Shown here piece by piece: positions 15,893 to 24,022 of a stretch of DNA of 64,000 nt (positions within the stretch are counted from its first letter, which is position 1; each line of letters starts with the position of its first letter). The notes beneath the pieces were generated by a model, which worked only from the letters and a program-made list of their open reading frames with translations, had not been told where the DNA came from and searched no databases. A program made the position numbers and the translations under genes. The DNA lies in assembly GCA_963800205.1 (NCBI GenBank), contig CAWCZQ010000005.1, positions 248,001-312,000 on the forward strand, given 5' to 3'. This DNA is from UBA6224 sp963800205 (GTDB lineage: Bacteria > Patescibacteriota > Saccharimonadia > Saccharimonadales > UBA4665).

Positions 15893-16141
15893 TCAAGAAG
15901 TTCTGCGCAAAATTGCACGACTCAAGGCAACGACGGCAACTACAAGCCAAACCGCGTTAAGAACAACGACTGGATAAGCGGCCAGTAACAACGAATACCA
16001 TACTAGCAAAGCAGAGCCGAGTAGGTTAACTAGCTGGAATGCCTTTCCCTTTCCTTGCCATATCCCCCGCGATACCTGCCAGTAGCCGACAAGTATCAAA
16101 GCGGCACCGATAAACCCTATAATCGATTGGTAGTTGCTCAT
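15893..16141 (-). CDS. Small membrane protein, CBU_0592-like
   Basis: An 82-aa protein with three hydrophobic helices (about 6-24, 38-55 and 58-76) and a basic tail. The pattern GFIGAALILVGYW...FQLVNLLGSALLVWYS...VVLNAVWLVVA looks like the CBU_0592 domain, a short membrane module of unknown role. Its ATG overlaps the stop of the flavoprotein gene (ATGA), so the two are probably translated together. Confidence 0.7.
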   Translation of the reverse strand: MSNYQSIIGFIGAALILVGYWQVSRGIWQGKGKAFQLVNLLGSALLVWYSLLLAAYPVVVLNAVWLVVAVVALSRAILRRTS

Positions 16142-17772
16142 GAGCGTGGTAAGTGGTCGTATCGATGAGCGTGACCATAGTCGTCACGTACCAGCTGGCG
16201 GACATTTTCTATCGAAACATCCATTTTTACACCTGGGTTGAGCGTACCGTAAGGATCAAAGATTTGTTTAACCTTTTGGAAGATGCCATACATTTCGTCG
16301 CCGTATAGAGATTTTAGATATGGAGCTCGTAAGCGTCCGTCGTTATAAGCTGCCGTCGTACTACCGCCAAGGCCAATGACCAGCTTATTGTATTCATCGA
16401 ACATGCGAAACGCCCGCTGCCTATCGCCTATCTGTCCTAGGTCGAGATGTGGCTGGACGCGGACGCTGCCTTCTCCGGCATGACCCCACACACCAGCAAC
16501 TATCTTATGTTGTCGGCACAGCGCGTACACGCCCTGTAGGTATTCGCCGAACTTTTCGAGTGGCACAATGCCATCGTCTATTAAAGGAACCGCGTGAATA
16601 TTGCTTTGCGTATGGGTGGCTGCCAAAATTGACAGCTCTCTAATCTTCCATAACAGACTCTGTTTGTCGAGCTCTGTTTCGCACTGCATGGCAGTCGCCA
16701 AGCCATCGAGAATCTTTTTTGCCTTTTTGCTAGCGCGTCGTTGCTGACGATCGCCGTTATCAAACTCAACCAGTAACATGGCGGCTGGATACGGTTCGGT
16801 GACTAATGTCTTCAGTTTGCTGGGGTTGGTACGGGCGACAAACTGCAGGAGGTTGCCATCTATCATTTCAATAGCACTTGGGACATCAGACATGGTACGC
16901 AGGGCCACGATAGCTTGCTGCGCGGCATCGATTGAGTCAAAGGAAGCGACAAATAAGGTCGTTTCTGGGTTATGTTCTTCGGTAGAGAGCGTGACCTCCG
17001 ATACAATACCGAGCGTTCCTTGGCTGCCAACGAAGAGCGGCGTCAGATCGATAGATCCGTCATCGTGTCGGACGTCTGCCAGATCGTAGCCGGCAGCATT
17101 ACGAGTCACCGGCAAAGTAAATTGGCTGACCGTGTCGTGTTTTTCTTCGAGAAGTGCATCGATACCACGGTAAATTTCTCCCTCAAAGGTGGCGAGGCCG
17201 AGCTTTTTGCTCACTTCTCGTTTACTGAGGCGTCCCGTATCGATAACTTCGCCATTAGCCAGGACTACGCGAAGCTTGCGTACAAAGGTACGGGTATCGC
17301 CGTATTTGACCGATTTATCACCGCTGGCATTGTTGGCTACGGCACCGCCGATAGTCGAGTACTCCAGCGACGCCGGGTACGGTGGCAAGAAGCGCCCGTG
17401 CGTCATCAAGGTTTGCTGGAGCTTGCCATAATTTATGCCGGGCTCTACGGTGACCAGGCCAGATTTACTATCAAATTCGACAATTCGGTTCATGTGCGCC
17501 GGGAATACCACCATAATGCCGTCTCCTAGTGCACCACCGCCCAGATCGGTACCAGAACCTCGAGCAGTTATGGGTATAATCCGATTACGCTCGGCGAGCT
17601 GCCAGCTAAAGCGCGCAATCTTGCGGACATCATTTTCGTCATGGGGATACACCACAAGGGCTGGGGGCAAGGTGAGGATACTTGCATCGGTAGCAAAGTA
17701 TCGTCTCACATCGGTAGAGGTTAAGACTTCTCCGATAACATGTTCTTGCAAATAATGGCCGATTTTACTCAC
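16138..17772 (-). CDS. GlcD-type FAD-linked oxidase (D-2-hydroxyacid dehydrogenase-like)
   Basis: A 544-aa flavoprotein. The N-terminal PCMH/FAD_binding_4 domain shows PITARGSGTDLGGGALGDG, STIGGAVANNASGDKS, and FVGSQGTLGIVSEVTL. The C-terminal FAD-oxidase_C domain has GVWGHAGEGSVRVQPHLD and AYNDGRLRAPYLKSLYG. Relatives oxidise D-lactate or glycolate and pass electrons to quinones or to an Fe-S partner. No Fe-S domain is visible here, and the electron acceptor is unknown. The start is GTG at 17772. The gene is coupled to the small membrane protein downstream, which could anchor it. Confidence 0.9.
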   Translation of the reverse strand: MSKIGHYLQEHVIGEVLTSTDVRRYFATDASILTLPPALVVYPHDENDVRKIARFSWQLAERNRIIPITARGSGTDLGGGALGDGIMVVFPAHMNRIVEFDSKSGLVTVEPGINYGKLQQTLMTHGRFLPPYPASLEYSTIGGAVANNASGDKSVKYGDTRTFVRKLRVVLANGEVIDTGRLSKREVSKKLGLATFEGEIYRGIDALLEEKHDTVSQFTLPVTRNAAGYDLADVRHDDGSIDLTPLFVGSQGTLGIVSEVTLSTEEHNPETTLFVASFDSIDAAQQAIVALRTMSDVPSAIEMIDGNLLQFVARTNPSKLKTLVTEPYPAAMLLVEFDNGDRQQRRASKKAKKILDGLATAMQCETELDKQSLLWKIRELSILAATHTQSNIHAVPLIDDGIVPLEKFGEYLQGVYALCRQHKIVAGVWGHAGEGSVRVQPHLDLGQIGDRQRAFRMFDEYNKLVIGLGGSTTAAYNDGRLRAPYLKSLYGDEMYGIFQKVKQIFDPYGTLNPGVKMDVSIENVRQLVRDDYGHAHRYDHLPRS

Positions 17773-17871
17773 GAGTTTTGTACCCTATTTATACGTCGTA
17801 TGATAGCACAACCACGATGGAATGCTTATGGTTTTTTTGCGTCATTCGTCTCCTTCACCTCGTACAGCCAT

Positions 17872-18079
17872 CCCTAAAAAAAGACCCGGCTGGGGTCTCT
17901 TTTTGTGGTGCGGATGAGAGGACTAGCGGGCTGGGCCCTTTTCCGCTGCGGCATGCTCGGAGTATAACTCCTGCGCGTGTCCTCGCTCCACGACCTCTCG
18001 TTCGCTCTGCTCATTCGATGAGGTTCTGCGTCCTTCACCCGACAGCCATAAAAAAAGACCCGGCTGGGGTCTCTTTTTG
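17872..18079 (-). repeat. tRNA-Leu(CAG)-tailed repeat unit with duplicated terminator
   Basis: A 174-nt unit lies between the tRNA-Leu(CAG) end (18080) and a second copy of that end (17906-17923). The same terminator (AGACCCGGCTGGGGTCT region) follows both tails, at 18050-18079 and 17872-17905. Inside is the conserved hairpin core at 17936-17990. The start of the unit (minus strand GGTGAAGGAC) can pair in part with the tail GTCCTCTCATCC. Nothing coding is seen between 17773 and 18079. Confidence 0.8.
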
Positions 18080-18166
18080 TGGTGCGGATGAGAGGACTTG
18101 AACCTCCACAATCTTGCGATTACTAGTACCTGAAACTAGCGCGTCTACCAATTCCGCCACATCCGC
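18080..18166 (-). tRNA. tRNA-Leu (CAG)
   Basis: An 87-nt tRNA: acceptor stem GCGGATG/CATCCGC, an anticodon loop TTCAGGT giving CAG, a long variable arm (TAATCGCAAGATT), a T-loop GTTCAAG, and an encoded CCA. It is followed on the minus strand by a terminator and a tail-ended repeat. Confidence 0.95.
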
Positions 18167-18225
18167 GACAAATGCTGTGTTATTAACAGGGGTAATTGTA
18201 CTGGAGGATCGGCGCTTCCGCAAGC

Positions 18226-20016
18226 TTATTTATCGTTGGTAACCTGCGCCGTGCGAATCATCCAGTTCTGTACATCATTATAACGATCGGTCGCTTTGTT
18301 GATGGTGTGCTGCTCAAGCCCATAGATCTGACCCCGTGTCATATACAGAAACCGCGGTTGATACAAGCCGAGGGCTGGCGCATCTTCTTGCCAGGACTTT
18401 AGGAACGGTTCGTACTTAACCTTGCGTAAGGCTTCTCCCGCTCGAGTTCGGCCAGCTTCCAGGGCCGCATCGGCTTTGTCTGATTCATACTCAGAAAAGT
18501 TCAAACGATTCGCCGAACGAACATCGTTTTGGGTGCTATCCCAGTACACAAACACATCTGGGTCTGCCCCTATCGTTATGCCATACAGTAACGCGTCGTA
18601 ATCGTGATTAACCAATGCCGAGTGAAAGGATATATCATCGAGCAGCTGCGGCTCAACCCGCACGCCAAGAGCTTTCCATTGTCGCTGCAATTGAGCGGTT
18701 ATCATTCGTGCCTCAGCTGTATTCGGGGCAACAATATTAAATTGCAATGGTTTGTTTTTCTTCATACGGTAGCCGTTACTGCCTACTTTCCACCCTGCTT
18801 TATCGAGAAGTGAGGTTGCTTGCGATAAGTCGTTGGTATGCTGCTCGTACTTTGAGTTGTATGCAAACTGGCTCGCGAGCACTGGCTCTCGGACGGCGGG
18901 CGCTACATAATTAAGCTGTTCGATGATTTCATCTGGCTTTGCCGCCGCAACCAATGCCTTACGAACCGTCTTGTCTTTGAAGACATCGGAGGTTGTCCTG
19001 AAAAATACCATATTAGCGGCGGTGAGCGTAAAGCTATGCTCTACAATACTGCTATTTGCCCTTAATGCTTCCGGCCGCGAGGTCAAACCTGCCATCGCGG
19101 TCAGCTGATTGTCGGCATACGCATTAATCATATCTTGGCTGCGCGCAAAAGCATGCAACGTAAAACTACGCAATTTTGGTGCACCAGCCCAGTAATTTTC
19201 AAAGGGCACAAGGCCAATTCGCTCCTGTATTTCGGCAGGACTACTCCCACTCACCCGTATATCCGCCCATCGAAAAGGACCGGCCCCAATGGGGACTTGC
19301 GTATTAAACGGTGCCGAGCGCAGCCCGGTGACCGGAATCGCTTGCAACAGGTGCTGAGGGACAATGCCGTTCGTAAGATTATCGGCAAAAGAGCTCAGCG
19401 GATTTGGCAACGTAAAGGTTACGGTACGCTCATCGACTTTTTGCACAGCTATACCAAGCCAGCTGGAGCGCAGCGGTGACTCGGCGTCCTTATCCTGAAT
19501 CACGTGGTAGGTAAACACTACATCGTCAGCCGTCAGTGGCTGGCCGTCTTGCCACCGCAAGTCAGGGCGAAGCGTTATGGTATAGATTTTGCCGGTGGTA
19601 TCAACCTTCCAGCTGGATGCCAGATCTCCGGCTAGTTTATTGTGCTGGTCGTGCGTTAATAATCCCGCAAATACCAACCGAGACACGGCCACATCAACGT
19701 CGTTGGTAGCATAAATTGGATTAGCGTTGGTAAAAGAACCGACAATTCCCTCTCTGAAGATGCCCCCCGGCACCGGCTGCGATGTCTGGTAGTAACCACT
19801 GAGTGCACTATTTTGGGCAACGACACACGCTATCAATAACGTAAACAGCACCAGCCAGCCAGCCATAAAGCGCCCAACTTTGCCAATTTTTTCAAACCGA
19901 CCAAAAAAATATCGGTCGATGTTTCGCTCGGTCTTTTTGCTTACATTGGCCGCATGTTTTTTGTGGTTGCGTAGACGGCGTCGAACCCCTGACCGTAGCG
20001 TCGTTTTTGCTGGCAT
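18226..20016 (-). CDS. ABC-type peptide/solute-binding protein (SBP_bac_5 family)
   Basis: A 596-aa protein with a basic cytoplasmic N-terminus (about 55 residues), one membrane helix (WLVLFTLLIACVVAQ) and then a family 5 solute-binding domain. Signatures are GSFTNANPIYATNDVDVAVSRLVFAGL, LRPDLRWQDGQPLTADDVVFTYHVI, and a late WDSTQNDVRSANRLNFS...AD. Such proteins capture oligopeptides, nickel or similar solutes for an ABC importer. The long basic N-terminus and uncleaved-looking anchor are unusual compared with lipoprotein relatives. No permease or ATPase gene is next to it. AAGGAG precedes the ATG. It is the last gene of a pepP-holin-secG run. Confidence 0.88.
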   Translation of the reverse strand: MPAKTTLRSGVRRRLRNHKKHAANVSKKTERNIDRYFFGRFEKIGKVGRFMAGWLVLFTLLIACVVAQNSALSGYYQTSQPVPGGIFREGIVGSFTNANPIYATNDVDVAVSRLVFAGLLTHDQHNKLAGDLASSWKVDTTGKIYTITLRPDLRWQDGQPLTADDVVFTYHVIQDKDAESPLRSSWLGIAVQKVDERTVTFTLPNPLSSFADNLTNGIVPQHLLQAIPVTGLRSAPFNTQVPIGAGPFRWADIRVSGSSPAEIQERIGLVPFENYWAGAPKLRSFTLHAFARSQDMINAYADNQLTAMAGLTSRPEALRANSSIVEHSFTLTAANMVFFRTTSDVFKDKTVRKALVAAAKPDEIIEQLNYVAPAVREPVLASQFAYNSKYEQHTNDLSQATSLLDKAGWKVGSNGYRMKKNKPLQFNIVAPNTAEARMITAQLQRQWKALGVRVEPQLLDDISFHSALVNHDYDALLYGITIGADPDVFVYWDSTQNDVRSANRLNFSEYESDKADAALEAGRTRAGEALRKVKYEPFLKSWQEDAPALGLYQPRFLYMTRGQIYGLEQHTINKATDRYNDVQNWMIRTAQVTNDK

Positions 20017-20042
20017 ACGCCCTCTCGCTCCTTAGCCTGTCA

Positions 20043-20255
20043 TTACATGATGATGCCGAGCAGCAACGATATTGCAAATACTACGGCAGTGATGATTGTA
20101 ATCTGAAAGATTGTCTTGTCGGTACCACGACGAGTGGTGTTTATTTCGCCGGTACTGCCCAGCCCCGCACCGAGATCAGCACCACGAGTTTGTATCAGAA
20201 CCAAAAACGTCATGAGCAACATGGAGCCAATAGTAATGTAATTATAAATACTCAT
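20043..20255 (-). CDS. secG: SecG, translocase subunit
   Basis: A 70-aa protein with two membrane helices (about 5-22 and 48-68) joined by the SecG-type loop QTRGADLGAGLGS. SecG assists SecYEG protein export. Its ATG overlaps the end of the holin-like gene by 4 nt, so they are coupled. Confidence 0.88.
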   Translation of the reverse strand: MSIYNYITIGSMLLMTFLVLIQTRGADLGAGLGSTGEINTTRRGTDKTIFQITIITAVVFAISLLLGIIM

Positions 20256-20623
20256 CTTTTTTCCTCTAAAATAGCGCTTACTAGATAGTTTACCAAGCCA
20301 ATGACTATTCCGGCAAATACGGCCGCCCAGAAACTCGTAATATGCAGCGGAGCGTACAGCTTACTGGCCAAGAAAACAGTTACCCCGTTGACGATCAACA
20401 TGAACAATCCCAGGGTCAACAGTATGGCTGGTAATGAAAATATAACAAGAATTGGTTTAATAAATACGTTAATGATAGCCAATATTAGTCCGGCTACGAC
20501 TATAGCGGCAGCACTGTCAAAACTAATGCTTTGATCCAAAAAACCCGCCGCAATCCAGAGACCGAGACTACTGACAAACCATCGCAAGGCAAAACGGGTA
20601 ATTGGGTGTGTTATACCACTCAT
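20252..20623 (-). CDS. Phage holin superfamily IV-like membrane protein (DUF, PF04020 type)
   Basis: A 123-aa protein with four hydrophobic helices and the family pattern AIINVFIKPILVIFSLPAILLTLGLF, followed by VNG and a final GLVNYLVSAIL. In many bacteria this is a chromosomal membrane protein of unknown role rather than a working phage holin. It overlaps both pepP upstream and secG downstream by 4 nt. Confidence 0.8.
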   Translation of the reverse strand: MSGITHPITRFALRWFVSSLGLWIAAGFLDQSISFDSAAAIVVAGLILAIINVFIKPILVIFSLPAILLTLGLFMLIVNGVTVFLASKLYAPLHITSFWAAVFAGIVIGLVNYLVSAILEEKR

Positions 20624-21861
20624 GGCAACTCCTTTCGGCAGCCTGCCGACATAACGACATTGCCGCCCGCTGTTATTAGTACGTCATCTTCGATCCTCAC
20701 ACCGATTCCTTCTTCTGGGATGTAAATACCTGGCTCACAGGTAATAACCGAGCCCGGTTGCAGCGCCTGCTCGTAGTCACCCACATCATGCACGTTTAAA
20801 CCCATAAAATGCGAGGTAGCGTGCGGAAAATAGTGACGAATACTGTCATGATCCAACGTTTTGATGAGTTTAAGTTGCTTGAGTTGCTTGCCGATAAAGC
20901 GAGCAACCTTTTCTTCGTATACGTGCAGATGGATACCAGGCTTAAGGAGCTCGAGCGCATATGACTGCGCCTCTTGTACGGCAGCATACACATCGCGTTG
21001 GCGTTGGGTTGATTTGCCCTTACAGACGGTACGAGTCAGATCGGCCGCATAGTGAGACCATTCGGCTCCAACATCACAGACAATGAGCTCTCCTTTGGCA
21101 AGCGGGGCGGTATTAGCGACATTATGTAATGTACATGCTCGCTTGCCGCCGGCTACAATTGGTTCAAAGGCGTGGCCAGCCGCTCCCGCCATACGGAAAC
21201 CTCGCGATATATCGGCCTCGAGCTCGTATTCGTAGTGATAGCGGGCCAGTTTGGTGCCAGCCAGGACGCTATCGAGCGTTTCACTGGTGATATCGATGGC
21301 TGTCTGGATAGCAGCTATTTCTGGCGGCTGCTTTATCATGCGAAGCTTGGCAATTTCACGCCGAATATCGACGACCTCCAGATTTTCGACATGCTTGTGT
21401 AGTCGTTCGAGCAGTCGAGCACGGGCTGGATTGGCATACATCCCCAGCTCGGCAATGTACGTTGGAGCATTGGCAAGCGTGGCAACGGTTGGGTCGACCG
21501 TCAGGAGTCCATCCATGCGGTTCCAGCCATTTATCTCATCAATTATGTCAGCAATCCCTGAGCGCTCAGTCAGGGCGGTACGGTCGATTGCACCATCGAA
21601 TGCTTCCCGAGTAGCCTCACGTGTGGGGACTATCAAAAACTCCCGTTCGCCATCCATCACCAAGGTAATATCTGGCTCGTCGATGCCAGTCAAATACCAA
21701 AAGTTTGCGTCTTGCGCAAAATCATAGGCACTATCGGCACCACGCTGCAACAAACCGTTAGCAGTCACGATGATAGGTCTATCATCGGCTATGGCGGCAC
21801 GTAAGCGTTGACGGTTACCGACAAAAAAATCTGTATGGAATGTAGCGTCGGGTGACATCAT
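20620..21861 (-). CDS. pepP: Xaa-Pro aminopeptidase (M24B)
   Basis: About 413 aa. The N-terminal creatinase-like domain is followed by the pita-bread catalytic domain with metal ligands in the expected order: two Asp (CDVGAEWSHYAADLTRTV), a His (FPHATSHFMGLNVHD), a Glu (TCEPGIYI) and a final Glu (GVRIEDDVLIT). It removes N-terminal residues before proline. Two adjacent ATG codons (21861 and 21858) follow a TATACT box by about 11 nt, so I prefer this start over the frame seven codons upstream. Confidence 0.92.
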   Translation of the reverse strand: MMSPDATFHTDFFVGNRQRLRAAIADDRPIIVTANGLLQRGADSAYDFAQDANFWYLTGIDEPDITLVMDGEREFLIVPTREATREAFDGAIDRTALTERSGIADIIDEINGWNRMDGLLTVDPTVATLANAPTYIAELGMYANPARARLLERLHKHVENLEVVDIRREIAKLRMIKQPPEIAAIQTAIDITSETLDSVLAGTKLARYHYEYELEADISRGFRMAGAAGHAFEPIVAGGKRACTLHNVANTAPLAKGELIVCDVGAEWSHYAADLTRTVCKGKSTQRQRDVYAAVQEAQSYALELLKPGIHLHVYEEKVARFIGKQLKQLKLIKTLDHDSIRHYFPHATSHFMGLNVHDVGDYEQALQPGSVITCEPGIYIPEEGIGVRIEDDVLITAGGNVVMSAGCRKELP

Positions 21862-21932
21862 TGTTAGTCCCGAGTATATCAAACTATAGCCCCAAGGCGT
21901 ACACTAATACCATTACGTAAGGAGCCACTACT

Positions 21933-22130
21933 ATGGTGCAGGAACAACGCAAAAGACGAAATCACGAAGAAGACGCTACTGACGAAGAAACCGTACAACA
22001 TGTTGGCGAGACGGCGACTAAACAGGAACTTGATAATGATATCGATAATATTCTCGATGAAATCGATGATGTTCTCGAATCTAATGCCGAAGAATTCGTA
22101 AAGAGTTATATTCAAAAAGGCGGCCAGTAA
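21933..22130 (+). CDS. pup: Pup, prokaryotic ubiquitin-like protein
   Basis: A 65-aa acidic, largely disordered protein. The C-terminal half (DNILDEIDDVLESNAEEFV, then SYIQKGGQ) matches actinobacterial Pup almost residue for residue, including the coiled-coil part that binds the proteasomal ATPase and the final GGQ. Like the mycobacterial form it ends in Gln, so it must be deamidated to Glu (by Dop) before ligation to lysines. An AAGGAG binding site lies before the ATG and TACACT about 27 nt upstream is a likely -10. The terminator hairpin overlaps the last codons. The gene is divergent from pepP and unlinked to proteasome genes in this window. A PafA/Dop relative lies at 4272-5675. Confidence 0.95.
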   Translation: MVQEQRKRRNHEEDATDEETVQHVGETATKQELDNDIDNILDEIDDVLESNAEEFVKSYIQKGGQ

Positions 22131-22142
22131 GCCGCCTTTTTT
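22117..22142 (+). terminator. Terminator built into the pup 3' end
   Basis: GGCGGC (22119-22124) pairs with GCCGCC (22131-22136), followed by six T. The 5' arm encodes the invariant Gly-Gly, and the Gln codon and stop codon lie in the loop, so the C-terminus and the terminator share bases. Confidence 0.9.
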
Positions 22143-22157
22143 AGTCGTATACGCTAA

Positions 22158-22421
22158 CTAGGATCGGATGATTTTTGCCACCGGGTGCTGTTCGCGACGT
22201 TGGCGTATCATATGGCGCAGCACCGCTTGGTTAAACTCATTACCTGGCTTGCTGATGTCTATTGCCTCGACTTGGGCTTCGAACTCTTCCGATGACGTGC
22301 TTGGTGCTTCTTCTGTTGCGGGCAGCGGAAATTCATATATCTGAGCTTCTTGTGGCACGGTGATTACGGGATGCAGTTCATACTTATTTACAATCAATGA
22401 TTCTTCAGCGCCTAACGCCAT
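22158..22421 (-). CDS. Small acidic protein, unknown
   Basis: About 87 aa, acidic in the middle and basic at the end (MIRQRREQHPVAKIIRS). No membrane segment. The start was set at the ATG at 22421 because GAGGAG lies eight nt before it; the frame is open six codons further up. I do not recognise the family. It is convergent with pup and lies 48 nt after uvrC. Confidence 0.6.
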   Translation of the reverse strand: MALGAEESLIVNKYELHPVITVPQEAQIYEFPLPATEEAPSTSSEEFEAQVEAIDISKPGNEFNQAVLRHMIRQRREQHPVAKIIRS

Positions 22422-22469
22422 ATGGAGCTCCTCATTCAAATAATATACATTCTATTGTACTGCTGAGTG

Positions 22470-23981
22470 TCAAGCTTCGCGATTTTTAACGGGGGTGAAA
22501 AACTGACGAATCACCTCGGCACGTCGCTCGCCCACCACGGCAATCAATTCAGTTAGCGGCGCTGCTTGAATGCCTTTGACCGAACCGAAATGTTTTAATA
22601 ATTTTTTGCGAGTGGCCGGGCCGACGCCGGGTATATCATCGAGCATCGAGGCGGTCTGCCGTTGAACTTTGAGTGTCGAATGATAGCTAACCGCAAAGCG
22701 ATGGCTTTCATCACGGATGCGTTGCAGTAGCTTGACGACATTAGTGCTATGCGGTAGGTTCACGAGAATATAATCGTCAGTTACGGTTATAAATCCACCC
22801 AGTGCATGCAGCGCTTGCTCGTGTAGCTGTACATTACTGCCCGTTTTATGGATAACGATTTGCTCTTCGCGCTTTGCCAAACCAATGAAAGGAATTGTGT
22901 TGCAGCCACGCTCGTCGCGCGCCCGTATAGCGGCATCGAGCTGGCCTTTGCCGCCATCGATTAATACAAGACTCGGCTTTCCCCAAGCTTTTATATTTTT
23001 GTCGCTCAGACGCCGAAACAGCGTTTCGTGCATGTTAGCAAAATCATTATTAAAATCACGATGAGTTTTAAACTTGCGGTACTGGCCCTTGTCGCTAACT
23101 CCATTGGTAAACACCACCATACTCGCGACAACATCACGCCCCTGCATATGGCTAATATCGTACCCTTCGATGCGCCGCGGAAAAGACACGAGACCAAGAA
23201 TCTCGACCAGTTCGCTCAGGGCGTGGTCTTTGCTGATATCCATAAATTCTCTATCGCTAAAAATGACTTGATTGCCCAGATTTTGTAACGCAAACAACTG
23301 ATTCCGATATTTTGCGGCCGACTCAAAATCAGCCAGCTTGGCAGCTCGCTTCATATCACGCTCAATCTCTTTCATGATGCCGCTGCGTTTACCCTCGATG
23401 ACTGCAATGAGCTTGCGCAGGTTAGCGCGATACGCATCGAGGGTTGTCTTGCCCTCTTCGAGGCCCGGATCGAGGCCAAGATGATAGTACAAAGTAGCGC
23501 GCTTTTGGTTAACGGTTTTTTTAATAGCGTACGGAAAGATGCGCCGCAAATATTTGAGGGCTTTGCGGACACTCAAGGTGCTGAGATACGGCCCGAAGTA
23601 TCGAGCACCATCGTCGAGCGGTCGGCGCGTCGTCGTAACCGTAGGATAGTCGCTGTCGTAATCGATCCGGATATATACCATCGACTTATCATCGCGCAGT
23701 AATATGTTGTAGCGCGGCATATACCGACGGATCATTTCAGCCTCTAAAAACAGGGCCTCTAGCTCGCTTTCCACGACCATCCAATCTATATCGGCAATCT
23801 CAGCAACTAACGCTTCTGTCTTTGGGTCTCGGCCGCGGCTGGCCTGAAAGTACTGCCGGACACGATTGCGTAGCACCGCTGCCTTACCAACATAGATTAT
23901 TTCGCCCTTTGTATTTTTGTGAAAATACACGCCGGGGGCTTTGGGCAGCTCCTTTAGCTTGTTCTCTACCTTCTTGTTCAC
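22470..23981 (-). CDS. uvrC: UvrC, excinuclease subunit
   Basis: A 503-aa protein, shorter than the usual 590-610 aa. N-terminal GIY-YIG nuclease (GVYFHKNTKGEIIYVGKA), a UVR motif (AAKLADFESAAKYRNQL), the UvrC RNase H-like nuclease region (EGYDISHMQGRDVVASMVVF, then LVLIDGGKGQLDAA), and a C-terminal helix-hairpin-helix (LDDIPGVGPATRKKLLKHFG). It cuts on both sides of a lesion in nucleotide excision repair. uvrA is 15 kb away; uvrB is not in the window. The GTG start at 23981 lies 6 nt after TATACT (23988-23993), so the mRNA is probably leaderless. Confidence 0.95.
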   Translation of the reverse strand: MNKKVENKLKELPKAPGVYFHKNTKGEIIYVGKAAVLRNRVRQYFQASRGRDPKTEALVAEIADIDWMVVESELEALFLEAEMIRRYMPRYNILLRDDKSMVYIRIDYDSDYPTVTTTRRPLDDGARYFGPYLSTLSVRKALKYLRRIFPYAIKKTVNQKRATLYYHLGLDPGLEEGKTTLDAYRANLRKLIAVIEGKRSGIMKEIERDMKRAAKLADFESAAKYRNQLFALQNLGNQVIFSDREFMDISKDHALSELVEILGLVSFPRRIEGYDISHMQGRDVVASMVVFTNGVSDKGQYRKFKTHRDFNNDFANMHETLFRRLSDKNIKAWGKPSLVLIDGGKGQLDAAIRARDERGCNTIPFIGLAKREEQIVIHKTGSNVQLHEQALHALGGFITVTDDYILVNLPHSTNVVKLLQRIRDESHRFAVSYHSTLKVQRQTASMLDDIPGVGPATRKKLLKHFGSVKGIQAAPLTELIAVVGERRAEVIRQFFTPVKNREA

Positions 23982-24022
23982 CCTTATAGTATACGGCTTA
24001 CCGGCGAGGAGTTACAGAATGG

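Noticed and set aside
16972..17529. 185-aa plus-strand frame inside the flavoprotein gene
   Set aside because: Antisense shadow; no recognisable domain.
20252..20623. Prophage remnant because of a holin-like protein
   Set aside because: The gene is coupled to secG and pepP, and no phage genes are nearby; the family is common as a chromosomal membrane protein.
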